A stretch of DNA of 64,000 bases from Bin87 sp965243255 (GCA_965243255.1 CBDEUH010000004.1:744001-808000); one strand, 5' to 3'. Shown: positions 34,142 to 43,387, numbered from the stretch's first letter. The notes: a model not told the origin generated them from the sequence alone. Numbers and translations are program-made.

Positions 34142-34579
34142 ATGACTACGGCTGTTGAATCGGGTAGGCTCAATCCGCCGCGGGTGTTGTTGGCCAAGCT
34201 GGGGCTGGACGGGCACGACCGGGGGGTGAAGGTGATCGCGCGGGCGCTGCGGGACGCAGGGATGGAGGTGGTGTACCTGGGGATGCGGGTTAGTGCCGAC
34301 CAGGTGGCGGCGGCGGCGGCGCAAGAGGACGTGGACGTGGTTGGCATCAGCATCCTGTCGGGGGCGCATATGCGGTTGATGCCCAGGATGGTGGATGCGT
34401 TGGAGAGGCACGGGCTGAGGGGCGGTGACGACGGAGATAGCGTGATATTGCTGGTGGGTGGGACGATACCCGACGGCGATGTCGAATCACTGCGAGAGAT
34501 GGGGGTGGACGGCGTGTTTCCGGTAGGTACGTTCACGAGCGAGATGGTGGAGTTCATTCGGTCGGGCGTGGTCAAGTGA
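34142..34579 (+). CDS. Cobalamin-binding small subunit of the acyl-CoA mutase
   Basis: A 145-aa B12-binding domain with the base-off ligand motif KLGLDGHDRGVKV (DxHxxG, residues 19-24), the AGMEVVYLGM strand and the ISILSGAHMRLMP loop that holds the nucleotide tail. The VGGTIPDGD and FTSEMVEFIR segments complete the Rossmann-like fold. With the large subunit it forms the functional mutase. Confidence 0.95.
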   Translation: MTTAVESGRLNPPRVLLAKLGLDGHDRGVKVIARALRDAGMEVVYLGMRVSADQVAAAAAQEDVDVVGISILSGAHMRLMPRMVDALERHGLRGGDDGDSVILLVGGTIPDGDVESLREMGVDGVFPVGTFTSEMVEFIRSGVVK

Positions 34580-34617
34580 ATTTACATGGATGAACGGGAT
34601 TGACGGGATCTAAAATT

Positions 34618-36018
34618 ATGGATTGGCCGCCGAAATACGATCTGGCGTATGTTCCGCATCCGGACGCCGAGCATTGGGATGCGCGGCTGGAGACGATGGC
34701 GCCGGAGGAGCGGGACGGGGTTATCCTGGAAAAGTTGCGGGGGCAGGTTCGGTATGCGTGGGAGCGCAGCGGGTTTTACCGGGAGTTCTGGCGGGACGCG
34801 CCTGTTGACCCGGCCAACCTGAGCAGCCTGGAGGAGTTTGCCCAGCTGCCGATCCTGACCAAGGAGGAGGTGCGGGTAGAGCAGGAAGCGCACCCGCCTT
34901 ACGGTCGGTTTTTGTGCGTTGAGCCGAGCGAGGTGTACCGGATACACGGGACGTCGGGGACGACGGGCAGGCCGACGGTTTTCGGCATCAGCAGGGGCGA
35001 CTGGGAGCGTATTGGCGAGGCCCATGGGCGTATTTTATGGGCGGCGGGTGTACGACCGGGCGACACGGTGATGGTCGCGGCGGTGTTCAGTCTGTACGTA
35101 GGGAGCTGGGGAGCGCTGGTGGGCGCGGAACGGCTGGGAGCGACGTGCTTTCCCTTCGGGGCCGGCGCGCCGGGGCAGACGGAGCGGGCCGTGGAATGGG
35201 CGCAGATGGTCAAGCCGGCGGCGCTGTACGCCACGCCGTCTTATGCGCTGTACCTGGCGGAAACGGCGCAGGAGATGGGGGTTGACCCACGGACGGATTT
35301 GGCCTTCCGCTTGATGTTTTTCAGCGGGGAGCCGGGGGCCAGCGTGCCGGCGACGCGGCAGGCCATCGAGGACGCTTTTGGTTGCTATGTGGTGGACCAG
35401 GGCAGCATGGCGGAGATGACGCCGTGGATGACCAACGGGGGCTGCCGGCATCTGCAACGGGGGATGCACCTGTGGCAGGACATTGTCTATACGCAGTTGG
35501 TACATCCTGACACTGGCGAAGCCGTGCCCATGGGCGGCGAAGGCGTGCCGGTCTATACGCACCTAGAGCGGGAATCGCAGCCGATGATACGGTACTGGTC
35601 GGGGGACATTGCGCGGTGGGAGATGCTGGACTGCACTTGCTGTCGGACGTATCCGACGCTGCCGCTGGGCATCTACGGGCGGGCGGACGATATGCTGATT
35701 ATTCGGGGGCAGAACGTGTTTCCGTCGCGGGTCGAGGACGTGCTGCGGGGTATCGACGAGTTCGGCGGCGAGTTCCGGCTGGTGGTGGAACGGGAGCGTG
35801 GTTACCTGGACCGGCTGACGGTGCAGACGGAAGTGTCCGCACGCGTGTGGGCGTCGGCAGGCGAAGGCGGGCCGGAAGGGTTGGCGTCTCTGCGTAGCCA
35901 GGTGGGTGAGACGCTGCGGCGAGCGTTGGGCGTCGGCGTGTCGGTGGAGCTGAAGCCGGAAGGTGAGTTTGAGCGGACGCAGTTCAAGACGCGGCGGGTG
36001 ATTGACCTGCGGTCGTAA
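34618..36018 (+). CDS. Phenylacetate-CoA-ligase-family AMP-forming ligase
   Basis: A 466-aa ANL ligase of the PaaK branch. The P-loop IHGTSGTTGRPTVFG lies near residue 108, the adenylate segment DQGSMAEMTPW near 260, and the C-terminal domain begins IYGRADDMLIIRGQNVFPSRVEDVL near 356. It would make a CoA ester, probably of an aromatic or short acid. The ATG at 34618 is used; an upstream in-frame TTG at 34600 lies in repeat-like sequence (GAACGGGATTGACGGGAT). Its place right after the mutase suggests a shared acyl-CoA pathway. Confidence 0.88.
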   Translation: MDWPPKYDLAYVPHPDAEHWDARLETMAPEERDGVILEKLRGQVRYAWERSGFYREFWRDAPVDPANLSSLEEFAQLPILTKEEVRVEQEAHPPYGRFLCVEPSEVYRIHGTSGTTGRPTVFGISRGDWERIGEAHGRILWAAGVRPGDTVMVAAVFSLYVGSWGALVGAERLGATCFPFGAGAPGQTERAVEWAQMVKPAALYATPSYALYLAETAQEMGVDPRTDLAFRLMFFSGEPGASVPATRQAIEDAFGCYVVDQGSMAEMTPWMTNGGCRHLQRGMHLWQDIVYTQLVHPDTGEAVPMGGEGVPVYTHLERESQPMIRYWSGDIARWEMLDCTCCRTYPTLPLGIYGRADDMLIIRGQNVFPSRVEDVLRGIDEFGGEFRLVVERERGYLDRLTVQTEVSARVWASAGEGGPEGLASLRSQVGETLRRALGVGVSVELKPEGEFERTQFKTRRVIDLRS

Positions 36019-36049
36019 TTTACCGCCACGCATTAGATATACTAGGTGT

Positions 36050-36835
36050 ATGGACTGGCCGCCGCCTGACGATCTCATATACCGTCCGCCGAGCATACCG
36101 GGTCCCCGGGCGCGGGTTGGAGAAGTGTTGCCGGGGCTGCACCAGCGCGCGCTGGGAACGACCAGCGCGTTCATCGTAGTCACGCCCGATGATGAAAGCG
36201 GGGAGGCATCGGTTGCGGTGATTGACGCCGGCTGGCGGCACTTTCACAAGCGCCCGGTGCTGAATTACCTGCGCAGCATCGGGTACGGGCCGGATGCAGT
36301 GGAACGGCTGATAGCAACTCACTGGCACCCGGACCACGTGGGCGGGATGCGCAGCCTGCAACAAACCACCGGCGCGGCGGTGGCGGCCCACCGGGTGGAA
36401 GCGCCTTACCTGAGTGGCGTGTCGGACGGGCCGATACCGAATCCAATCAACCCGTGGTGGCTGCGTCCGCTGCTGTGGCCGTTGTTCACGCCGCTGACTG
36501 CGCCGGCTTTCGCAGTAGCCACCGCGTTGGAGGACGGCGATACGCTGCCGTTGCTGGGCGGCGCCAGGGTGGTTCATACGCCAGGGCATACGCCGGGGAG
36601 CATCAGCCTGCACTTTCCCAACGAGGGCGTGCTGCTGGTGGCGGATGCCGTGCAGCGGTATCACGACCGGCTGACATTGCCGTCGCGGTGGTTTTCCAGC
36701 GACATGGCGGCGGCGAGAGAGTCGGTGCGGAAGCTGGCGGAGCTGGATTTTGAGGTAATCTGTTTCAGTCACTTCCAGCCGATGCGGCAGGGAGCGCGGG
36801 CGGCGCTGCGGTCGTTGGCGGAGTTTGTGAGTTGA
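36050..36835 (+). CDS. MBL-fold metallo-hydrolase
   Basis: A 261-aa metallo-beta-lactamase-fold enzyme with the metal motif THWHPDHVGG near residue 87, VHTPGHTPGSISLHF near 175 with further metal-binding residues, the Asp in VADAVQRYHD near 201 and a late His in CFSHFQP near 243. The reaction may be hydrolysis of a thioester or lactone. AGGTGT lies directly before the ATG at 36050. It is 31 nt after the CoA ligase and probably in the same operon. Confidence 0.9.
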   Translation: MDWPPPDDLIYRPPSIPGPRARVGEVLPGLHQRALGTTSAFIVVTPDDESGEASVAVIDAGWRHFHKRPVLNYLRSIGYGPDAVERLIATHWHPDHVGGMRSLQQTTGAAVAAHRVEAPYLSGVSDGPIPNPINPWWLRPLLWPLFTPLTAPAFAVATALEDGDTLPLLGGARVVHTPGHTPGSISLHFPNEGVLLVADAVQRYHDRLTLPSRWFSSDMAAARESVRKLAELDFEVICFSHFQPMRQGARAALRSLAEFVS

Positions 36836-36870
36836 CTGATGGCGGAGTTTTTCGGCGGAATATAGCAGGC

Positions 36871-36899
36871 TTGACGAAGGGTTATGCCGAACTTAGCAT
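36871..36899 (+). promoter_or_regulatory. Promoter for the DUF4268 gene pair
   Basis: TTGACG (36871-36876), 17 nt, TAGCAT (36894-36899), a close match to the sigma-70 pattern. The predicted start is near 36906, leaving a very short leader before the ATG at 36918. Confidence 0.5.
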
Positions 36900-36917
36900 A
36901 TTCGTATGGAGCACGCC

Positions 36918-37124
36918 ATGAGCGTAAAACCCGACGACCATCCTGAACTTACCGAGAGCCTGGTCGGCTACGTAATTCGTCCCAAGCGCATCGACTACTC
37001 ACGGCTGGGAACCCTCCGATCAAAGATACCGCAAGGGGTCCCGCCTTTCGACATCGGCAAGTTCCGTGAAACTCTCTATGGCCCAGCCTTACGTGGTCAA
37101 TTCGACGAGGATATAGGGGGGTGA
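36918..37124 (+). CDS. Small protein coupled to the DUF4268 gene
   Basis: A 68-aa soluble protein (MSVKPDDHPELTESLVGYV..., ending GQFDEDIGG). The ATG at 36918 follows GGAG by 7 nt, better than the ATG at 36906. Its TGA is one base before the next ATG (TGATATG), so it is cotranslated with the DUF4268 gene. The sequence is charged, with no recognised domain. Codon use is more AT-tolerant than in the neighbours, like the gene it precedes. Confidence 0.65.
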   Translation: MSVKPDDHPELTESLVGYVIRPKRIDYSRLGTLRSKIPQGVPPFDIGKFRETLYGPALRGQFDEDIGG

Positions 37125-37125
37125 T

Positions 37126-38043
37126 ATGGAGTTCGGAGAACTGAAAGACGTCGACTTGCGGACGGCATGGGCGGATGAAGCAGGCGACTTTACTCCCTGG
37201 TTAGCCGACAATTTAGAACGGCTTTCGCGAGTGATTGGGGTTCCACTGGAAGCCGAAGGTAAGGAGGTGCCGGTCGAGGGGTTCAAGGCAGACATTCTGG
37301 CCCGCAATCCCATGGATGGCAGCCGGGTGCTGATCGAGAATCAACTGGAAGGGACAGATCATAAGCATTTGGGACAAATTCTCACCTATCTTGCGGGCCT
37401 GGAAGCCGAAATAGTCGTCTGGGTAGCGCGGGAGTTTCATGGAGCGCATCTTTCCGCCGTTCGTTGGTTGAACGAACATACTACGGATCCTTTCGCGTTT
37501 TTCGCCGTGCGAGTTCGAGCGGTGCGCATTGGCGACGATGCGACCTCGACAGTTGCTCCGCTGTTTGAGGTGCTGGAACGGCCCAGTGGTTGGGAGCGCC
37601 GGGTACGGGCATCAGTGGAAGGGGCAAGCACGCTGAGTGAAAGCGGGCAGTTTCGGCGAGAATTTTGGCAACATTATGTTGGCCGTTATCCAGACGATGG
37701 CGTCCGCATTGGTTATGCCGGCAGCAACGTCTGGCATCCGATAATCGATACCAGCATCCTTCTGAGCCAATACGTCGCCGCATTTGGCGTCGGGGTATAT
37801 TTGCGCAGCGGATGGAATGAGTCTAACGAGCAAGCCTTTCCAAGAATTGAAAGTTACGCAGAAGCTTTGAAAGAGGAACTGGGGGTTGAACTTGGCACTG
37901 TCTCCGATGGTTGGTGGTCCCTCAAGACACTGAGGATCAATTCGAAAGACCGCGCCAATTGGCCTCAAATGGTCGATTGGCTGCACGAGAATTTGGTGGC
38001 GTATCGGCGAGTTCTCACAGTTAATGGGGAGCATAGGAACTAA
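37126..38043 (+). CDS. DUF4268-type protein with a PD-(D/E)xK nuclease-like N-terminus
   Basis: A 305-aa protein. The segment FKADILARNPMDGSRVLIENQLEG-DHKHLGQ near residues 50-85 gives the D...ExQ pattern of PD-(D/E)xK-fold nucleases, and the C-terminal half (FRREFWQHYV..., PRIESYAEALKEELG) matches the DUF4268 layout often found with restriction or defence genes. The DNA is clearly less G+C-rich in third positions than its neighbours, a sign of transfer. DNA cleavage is inferred, not shown. Confidence 0.8.
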   Translation: MEFGELKDVDLRTAWADEAGDFTPWLADNLERLSRVIGVPLEAEGKEVPVEGFKADILARNPMDGSRVLIENQLEGTDHKHLGQILTYLAGLEAEIVVWVAREFHGAHLSAVRWLNEHTTDPFAFFAVRVRAVRIGDDATSTVAPLFEVLERPSGWERRVRASVEGASTLSESGQFRREFWQHYVGRYPDDGVRIGYAGSNVWHPIIDTSILLSQYVAAFGVGVYLRSGWNESNEQAFPRIESYAEALKEELGVELGTVSDGWWSLKTLRINSKDRANWPQMVDWLHENLVAYRRVLTVNGEHRN

Positions 38044-38085
38044 TTCGACTGGCCGGCAAACACGACACAGCAGGGATAAGAAACT

Positions 38086-39360
38086 ATGCCGAACAATGAT
38101 GACGATGCTCTCACCGAGCGAGGGACTGGCCTACCCCTGCCGTTGACTGGGGTTAGGGTGCTTGATGCTACGCATATTGTGGCGGGGCCGTTTTGTTCGC
38201 AGATTCTGGCGGATATGGGGGCCGAGGTTATCAAGATTGAGCGGCCTCGTACCGGGGACTTGGCCCGGGGGCGGGAGCCTTTCATCGGGGATGATGATAC
38301 TGGACGGGTGAGCAGCCGTTTTCTGGGGGTGAACCGCAACAAGAAGTCGGTTACGCTGGATTTGCGCAACGAGGTCTGCAAGGGAGCGTTTGAGAGGCTG
38401 GTGGCCAACTCGGACGTGCTGCTGGACAACTGGGGGCCGGGCGCCTTCCGGCGGCTGGGTTTGGGCTACGACCGGCTCAGCGAGATAAACCCCCGGTTGA
38501 TTTACGCCGAGATCTCCGGCTATGGCGACGGCGAGGGGGCGCGTGGGCCGTATTCGGACTGGCCGGCCAACAACCTGGCGATACAGGCGATGTCGGGATG
38601 GATGGAAGTTACCGGCGAGCCGGGCGGGCGGCCCCAGGCGGTGGGCGACAACATCGGCGACTCCGTGCCGGGAGTCTGGACGGCGCTGGGCATCGTGCTG
38701 GCGCTGGAAACTCGGCGACAGACCGGGGTGGGACAGCACGTTGACGTGGCGATGTACGACTGCATGACGTCGCACCTGGTGAGCAACATGAACGCCTACC
38801 AGGCTACGGGGCATAACAGCGACTACACCCATGGACGCACCCGGCAGGCGTCGCTGGGGCCGGGGCTCGTCTTTGAGGCGGCGGATGGTTATGTAATCAT
38901 GGCCGGAGTGCGCAGTCCGCAAAGGTTGGCCGCGATGTGGGATTTGATTGGCCGCAGCGATTTACCGGAGCAGGACGAACGGTATTTGCAGCAGTTTCCG
39001 GACGCCGATTTTGTGTTTGAACGGGTGATACCGGCCATTGAAGAATGGTCGTCGCAGCGTCCCAAGTGGGAGGTGGCGGGCAAGCTGACGGAAATCGGGT
39101 TTTCCATGGGCGTTACGCAGAGCATATCCGACCTGGCGAACTGCCCGCAGCTGGCGGCGCGGGGAATGTACGTTGACACCGACGACTCCATCGGCGGAAC
39201 TTTCCGGTCGCTGGCGACGCCGATACGACTTACGGGGTGCGAGCCGTCCGCCGCCGGAACGCCGCCCACGCTGGGGCAGCACAACGCCGAGATTCTATGC
39301 ACGCTGGGCGGGCTGACGGTGGAACAGTTGGCGGAATTGGAGGCGGAGGGAGCCGTTTGA
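38086..39360 (+). CDS. CaiB/BaiF family CoA-transferase
   Basis: A 424-aa class III CoA-transferase: LTGVRVLDATHIVAGPFCSQILADMGAEVIKIE at the N-terminus, NRNKKSVTLDLR near residue 85, and VGDNIGDSVPGVWTALGIVLALETR near 185, with an aspartate in the position of the catalytic residue. Such enzymes move CoA between acids through an aspartyl-CoA intermediate, keeping acids activated without ATP. It begins 42 nt after the DUF4268 gene but differs in codon use, so operon membership is doubtful. Confidence 0.92.
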   Translation: MPNNDDDALTERGTGLPLPLTGVRVLDATHIVAGPFCSQILADMGAEVIKIERPRTGDLARGREPFIGDDDTGRVSSRFLGVNRNKKSVTLDLRNEVCKGAFERLVANSDVLLDNWGPGAFRRLGLGYDRLSEINPRLIYAEISGYGDGEGARGPYSDWPANNLAIQAMSGWMEVTGEPGGRPQAVGDNIGDSVPGVWTALGIVLALETRRQTGVGQHVDVAMYDCMTSHLVSNMNAYQATGHNSDYTHGRTRQASLGPGLVFEAADGYVIMAGVRSPQRLAAMWDLIGRSDLPEQDERYLQQFPDADFVFERVIPAIEEWSSQRPKWEVAGKLTEIGFSMGVTQSISDLANCPQLAARGMYVDTDDSIGGTFRSLATPIRLTGCEPSAAGTPPTLGQHNAEILCTLGGLTVEQLAELEAEGAV

Positions 39361-39391
39361 TTCGCACTATACGGGAGTTTCGGACACCTTT

Positions 39392-40426
39392 TTACAGGGG
39401 CAGGTACACGGCTTGGCCGGTCGTGGCGCTTCGGATGACTGCCTCGGTCCATTCCATGTAGTGTACGCCGGTTTCGAAGGCAACCATGTCCACGATTTCG
39501 GTACCGCGGATGGCGTTGGTGAACTGCTCTTCAACGCGGTAGCGGGCCTGGGTCTCCGGCGGGTTGGGCACTTCGGTCAGGTCGGAGTCTCCGCGTTTAC
39601 CGGCCCAGACGCGGCGCTGGGAATCGACGTGAATGGTGCCTTCGGTGCCGAACATCCAGATCTGGCTGCCGCGATTGAGGCCTGAGGTGGCGCTCATCTG
39701 CATATGGACCTGGGCGCCATTGGCCAGCTCGTAGAGGATGTCGATGTGGTCGGGGATGGAGACAGAAGTGAGGTGACCGGTGTCGTCTCTGCGGTAGGGG
39801 ACGTGGATTTTGGACATGGACATGACGCGGGTACCGCGGCCCAGCCAACGCATCATGGACTCGTAGGACGCGCCGATGTTGAGGGTGTTGTAGCCGCTGA
39901 GGGCGCGGTCGTGTCGCCAGTGCAGGGCGCCGTCGAAATCGGCGAAGTTGTTTTGGAGGGACGTGAAATCGACGGACAGCAGCTCGCCGAGGTATCCTTC
40001 GTTGATGAGCCGCTTGATGACGTTGTCGATGGTGTAGCTGGTGGAAGTCGGGGTGAGCTGGCAAACGAGGTGCGGGTGGGCGCGGGAGGCGCGCAACATA
40101 TCGCGGGCTTCCTCGGCGTCGTTGGCCATGCGGGCCTCGGTGAGGACGTGCTTGCCGGCCTCCAGGGCGGCCAGGGTCATGGCGCGGTGCATATAGGGCC
40201 AGGTGCCGATGCAGACGGCGTTGATTTCCTCGTCCTCGAGGATTTCCCGCCAGTGTCCGTACACCTTGGGGATGTTGAACTGGTCAGCCACGACCCGGCC
40301 GGACTGGACGGTGCGGTTGGCGACGGCGACGATCTCGCAGTCGTCCACGCCCTGAAAGCCGGGAATGTGGCGGTTGCGGACGTTGCCGCCGGCGCCGATG
40401 AGGCCTACTCGGATCGGTTCAGACAT
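39392..40426 (-). CDS. Gfo/Idh/MocA family NAD(P)-dependent oxidoreductase
   Basis: A 344-aa dehydrogenase with the Rossmann motif VGLIGAGGNVRNRH (residues 7-20) and the C-terminal beta domain of Gfo/Idh proteins. The usual EKP motif, whose lysine takes part in catalysis, reads EAR here (HVLTEARMANDAEEAR), so either another lysine serves or the reaction differs. The ATG at 40426 has GGAG 7 nt upstream; an ATG 6 nt earlier would overlap that site. Confidence 0.88.
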   Translation of the reverse strand: MSEPIRVGLIGAGGNVRNRHIPGFQGVDDCEIVAVANRTVQSGRVVADQFNIPKVYGHWREILEDEEINAVCIGTWPYMHRAMTLAALEAGKHVLTEARMANDAEEARDMLRASRAHPHLVCQLTPTSTSYTIDNVIKRLINEGYLGELLSVDFTSLQNNFADFDGALHWRHDRALSGYNTLNIGASYESMMRWLGRGTRVMSMSKIHVPYRRDDTGHLTSVSIPDHIDILYELANGAQVHMQMSATSGLNRGSQIWMFGTEGTIHVDSQRRVWAGKRGDSDLTEVPNPPETQARYRVEEQFTNAIRGTEIVDMVAFETGVHYMEWTEAVIRSATTGQAVYLPL

Positions 40427-40595
40427 GGCCATTCTCCCGGTTGTTGGGTAAGAGTCGTAAATGGTGGGCGATGGTAGATTATAACGCTGCGGCGCGGGAG
40501 TCGGAACAGCGGCCGTCAATGTGGGGTACAATGCGCGGACAGCGGCTACCTTTGCCCACCATCCGGCTCGTTTCGAGCGCAGCAAGAATTACGAT

Positions 40596-42002
40596 ATGTC
40601 CACACCCCAGGAACCGCAACGCAGCTTCCTCGCCCAGAGGGCGCATCGGTTTCTGGCGGCACTGGTGTTTCGGGATTTCCGGTTCATGGCGTTTGCCACG
40701 CTGTGCAGCAGCAGCGGGGCATGGGCGCTGATCGTGGCGCGGGGCGCGTGGGTGTACGGCATCCCGGAGTTGCAGGGCACGCAGGGGTTGTGGGTCGGGC
40801 TGATCACGTTCGCGGCCATGGCGCCGCGCTTTTTTACGACCCCGTTCATCGGCTACCTGGCCGACAAGATGACCCGCAAAACGCTGCTGCAACGGGTGTA
40901 CGTGCTGCAAATCGCCCAGGCCTCCATCATGGCCATACTGGTCATGGCGGAGGTAAGCAATCCGTGGTACGTGGTCGCCCTGGCGGTGATCAACGGGACG
41001 TTGCGCACGGCGCAGATGACGGCGGCCCAGTCGCTGACACCAAACCTGGTGGACCGGGAGCGGCTGCCCAACGCGGTGGCGCTGAACCAGGCAATGCAGC
41101 AGGGATCGCGTGCCATCGGGCCGGCGATCCTGCTGGTGATTTCGGTGACGGTGGGCAGCAGCGGGCTATTCGGATCGGGCGGGCTGTCGTTCTCTCTGCA
41201 GGATCTGGTGGTGACGCTGGGGACCTCGGGCGTGGTGTTCTGGGCATGCGCGTCCTTCTACCTGGTGTCGCTGATATCCGCCCTGAACATCAGGACGGTA
41301 TCAACGGGAGTGATCAACCGGCGCGCGGGGTTCTGGGCCAACGCCGCCGCCGGGTTCGTGTACGCATATACCACGCCGCTGATATTCGGCATCCTGCTGA
41401 TGGCGGTGGCGCACTGCGTATTGGTGATGTCCTTCGAGTCGATGCTGCCGCCGCTGGCGTTGGAGAAGCTGTCTCCGGACGGCGTTACCTTCAACGCCAA
41501 CGACGTTTATGCGTTGATGGCGGCGCTGGGGGTTGGCGCGCTGTTTTCGTCGATATTCGTTGGGGGCATCATCAACCACATGACGCGGGGCAAGGTGTTT
41601 TTGCTGCTGGGGTTCACCAGCAGCCTGACGCCCATGGGGATGGGGCTGTCATCGCAAACGGGGATTTCGGTGATTGCGGCGGTGCTGATGGGGCTGGGCA
41701 CATCGGGGTTTATGACCATCACCCATACGATTATCCAGACGGTGGCGCCGGACGAGATACGGGGCCGGGTTTCATCGGCGTACTCCATGCACATCGGAGG
41801 GAGCATGGCGTTTGCGAACCTGCTGTACGGGCGGCTGGCGGACTTCTGGTCGGCGGGGAACGTGATGGCGGTGGCGGGAGCGGCGTTCACGCTAGTGGTG
41901 GTGGGCACGGTGGTCGGCAGCGGGTTCTGGCGGGACATCTATTTCCGGGGCACGGCGCGGCCGGTGGCGGCGGCAGGCGCTGCGGGTGGAGACGGGCAGT
42001 GA
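40596..42002 (+). CDS. MFS transporter (exporter-like)
   Basis: A 468-aa, about twelve-helix MFS protein. The N-terminal half carries FRDFRFMAFATLCSSSGAWAL and the loop GYLADKMTRKTLLQRVYVLQ (DRxGRR-like), followed by RTAQMTAAQSLTPNLVDRERLPNAVALNQAMQQGSRAIGPAI, a pattern of the enterobactin-exporter (MFS_3) branch. A small-molecule efflux role is likely. The ATG at 40596 has no strong ribosome site. Confidence 0.85.
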   Translation: MSTPQEPQRSFLAQRAHRFLAALVFRDFRFMAFATLCSSSGAWALIVARGAWVYGIPELQGTQGLWVGLITFAAMAPRFFTTPFIGYLADKMTRKTLLQRVYVLQIAQASIMAILVMAEVSNPWYVVALAVINGTLRTAQMTAAQSLTPNLVDRERLPNAVALNQAMQQGSRAIGPAILLVISVTVGSSGLFGSGGLSFSLQDLVVTLGTSGVVFWACASFYLVSLISALNIRTVSTGVINRRAGFWANAAAGFVYAYTTPLIFGILLMAVAHCVLVMSFESMLPPLALEKLSPDGVTFNANDVYALMAALGVGALFSSIFVGGIINHMTRGKVFLLLGFTSSLTPMGMGLSSQTGISVIAAVLMGLGTSGFMTITHTIIQTVAPDEIRGRVSSAYSMHIGGSMAFANLLYGRLADFWSAGNVMAVAGAAFTLVVVGTVVGSGFWRDIYFRGTARPVAAAGAAGGDGQ

Positions 42003-42099
42003 GCGGTGGTGGATGAGATCGTGAGGGGGCTCGCTCTTGACGCCAACGGTCTCCCGCCAGGATAGAGGGAGTTTGGCGCGGACCCTCGAATTACTGCGC

Positions 42100-42128
42100 T
42101 TGCCCATTGCGGAATCCCGGCGTAGAAT
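42100..42128 (+). promoter_or_regulatory. Promoter of the second CoA-transferase
   Basis: TTGCCC (42100-42105), 17 nt, TAGAAT (42123-42128), about 45 nt before the ATG at 42173. The TAGAAT -10 is the same as in the promoter at 566-571. Confidence 0.55.
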
Positions 42129-42172
42129 GGCGGCACTTATCAACACCACAGAGAAATCAAGGAGAACCGGTC

Positions 42173-43387
42173 ATGGCAGAAGCGAAAGGCCCCCTGGACG
42201 GAATACGCGTAATTGACCTCGGTCGGCATCAGGCCGGCCCCCGCTGCGCTCAAGTTCTCGCCCGCCTGGGCGCGGAAGTCATAAAAGTCGAGCGCTTGGG
42301 CGGCGAGGAAACCCGTTACCATGCCCCCTGGGTTCGCAAGCAGTCGGCCTACTGGGTACAGTACAACAGCGGCAAGAAGAGCCTGAGCATCGACCTGCGC
42401 AAGGAAGAAGGCAAGGAAGTGCTCCGCAAGCTGGTCAAGGTCTCGGACGTCCTGCTGCAGAACTTCCGGCCCGGCACCATCGACATCATGGGCTTCGGCT
42501 ATGACGTTCTCTACGAGCTGAACCCCCGTATCGTCATGGTGAACGTCTCTGCCTACGGTCAGTTCGGCCCGTACCGGGACCAGATTGGTTATGACCCCAT
42601 CGGCCAGACGATGTCGGGAATCGCCATGGTAACCGGCGAGGAGGGAATGCCTCCGATTCGCGCCGGCGTGCCCATCATCGACCGCACCACTGCTCTCCAC
42701 GCGGCCATCGGTACGCTGGCTGCATTGCACGAGCGGGAATCTTCCGGCCTCGGTCAGTGCATTGACGCCTGCCTGGCGGACACCGGGTACAGCTATACGG
42801 AGATCCCCGTCACCGCATATCACGGCGCCGGCATTGAACCGCGTCGTGGCGAGTCGGCGGCGCCGCCGTCGGGTACCTACCCGTGCAAGGACGGCTGGGT
42901 GCTGATTTCCGCAGGTGACCAGCACCACTGGCATCGCGTCTGTAACGCGCTGGGCAAGCCCGAGTGGCTGGAAGACCCGCGCTTTACCACCCGCCACGAG
43001 CGCGGACGTAACGGTGAGGCGGTCAACCAGGCCATGCGCGACCTGATGGCCGACATGACCATGCGGGAGGCCATCGCGCACTTCACGCATCACGACGTGG
43101 TTGCGGCGCCGGTGAACACCATCGCGCAGGCCGCCGCCGACCCGCACCCCTGGGAGCGGCGTGCCATGGTTGAGGTGGACGACTTCCTGGCCGGCAGCAT
43201 AGCCGTGTCCGGCGACTTCTGGCACTTCAGTCGGACGCCGGCGGTGGTGGGCACCACGCCGCGGGTTGGCGAGCACAATGAGGACGTGCTGACGGGTCTG
43301 CTGGATTACACCGAAGAGCAGGTCCAAGCGCTGTACGAGGCCAACGTCATCGGCACCTTCGACCACTACGACGAAGTGCCCGGCTAA
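42173..43387 (+). CDS. CaiB/BaiF family CoA-transferase
   Basis: A 404-aa class III CoA-transferase: PLDGIRVIDLGRHQAGPRCAQVLARLGAEVIKVE at the start, YNSGKKSLSIDLRKEEGKEVLRKLV near residue 65, the QNFRPGTIDIMGFGYD segment near 98, and PIIDRTTALHAAIGTLAALHERE near 172, which supplies the candidate catalytic Asp. AAGGAG lies 9 nt before the ATG. It is a single-gene unit bounded by its own promoter and an intrinsic terminator, and has a more C-ending codon choice than the other CoA-transferase. Confidence 0.93.
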   Translation: MAEAKGPLDGIRVIDLGRHQAGPRCAQVLARLGAEVIKVERLGGEETRYHAPWVRKQSAYWVQYNSGKKSLSIDLRKEEGKEVLRKLVKVSDVLLQNFRPGTIDIMGFGYDVLYELNPRIVMVNVSAYGQFGPYRDQIGYDPIGQTMSGIAMVTGEEGMPPIRAGVPIIDRTTALHAAIGTLAALHERESSGLGQCIDACLADTGYSYTEIPVTAYHGAGIEPRRGESAAPPSGTYPCKDGWVLISAGDQHHWHRVCNALGKPEWLEDPRFTTRHERGRNGEAVNQAMRDLMADMTMREAIAHFTHHDVVAAPVNTIAQAAADPHPWERRAMVEVDDFLAGSIAVSGDFWHFSRTPAVVGTTPRVGEHNEDVLTGLLDYTEEQVQALYEANVIGTFDHYDEVPG

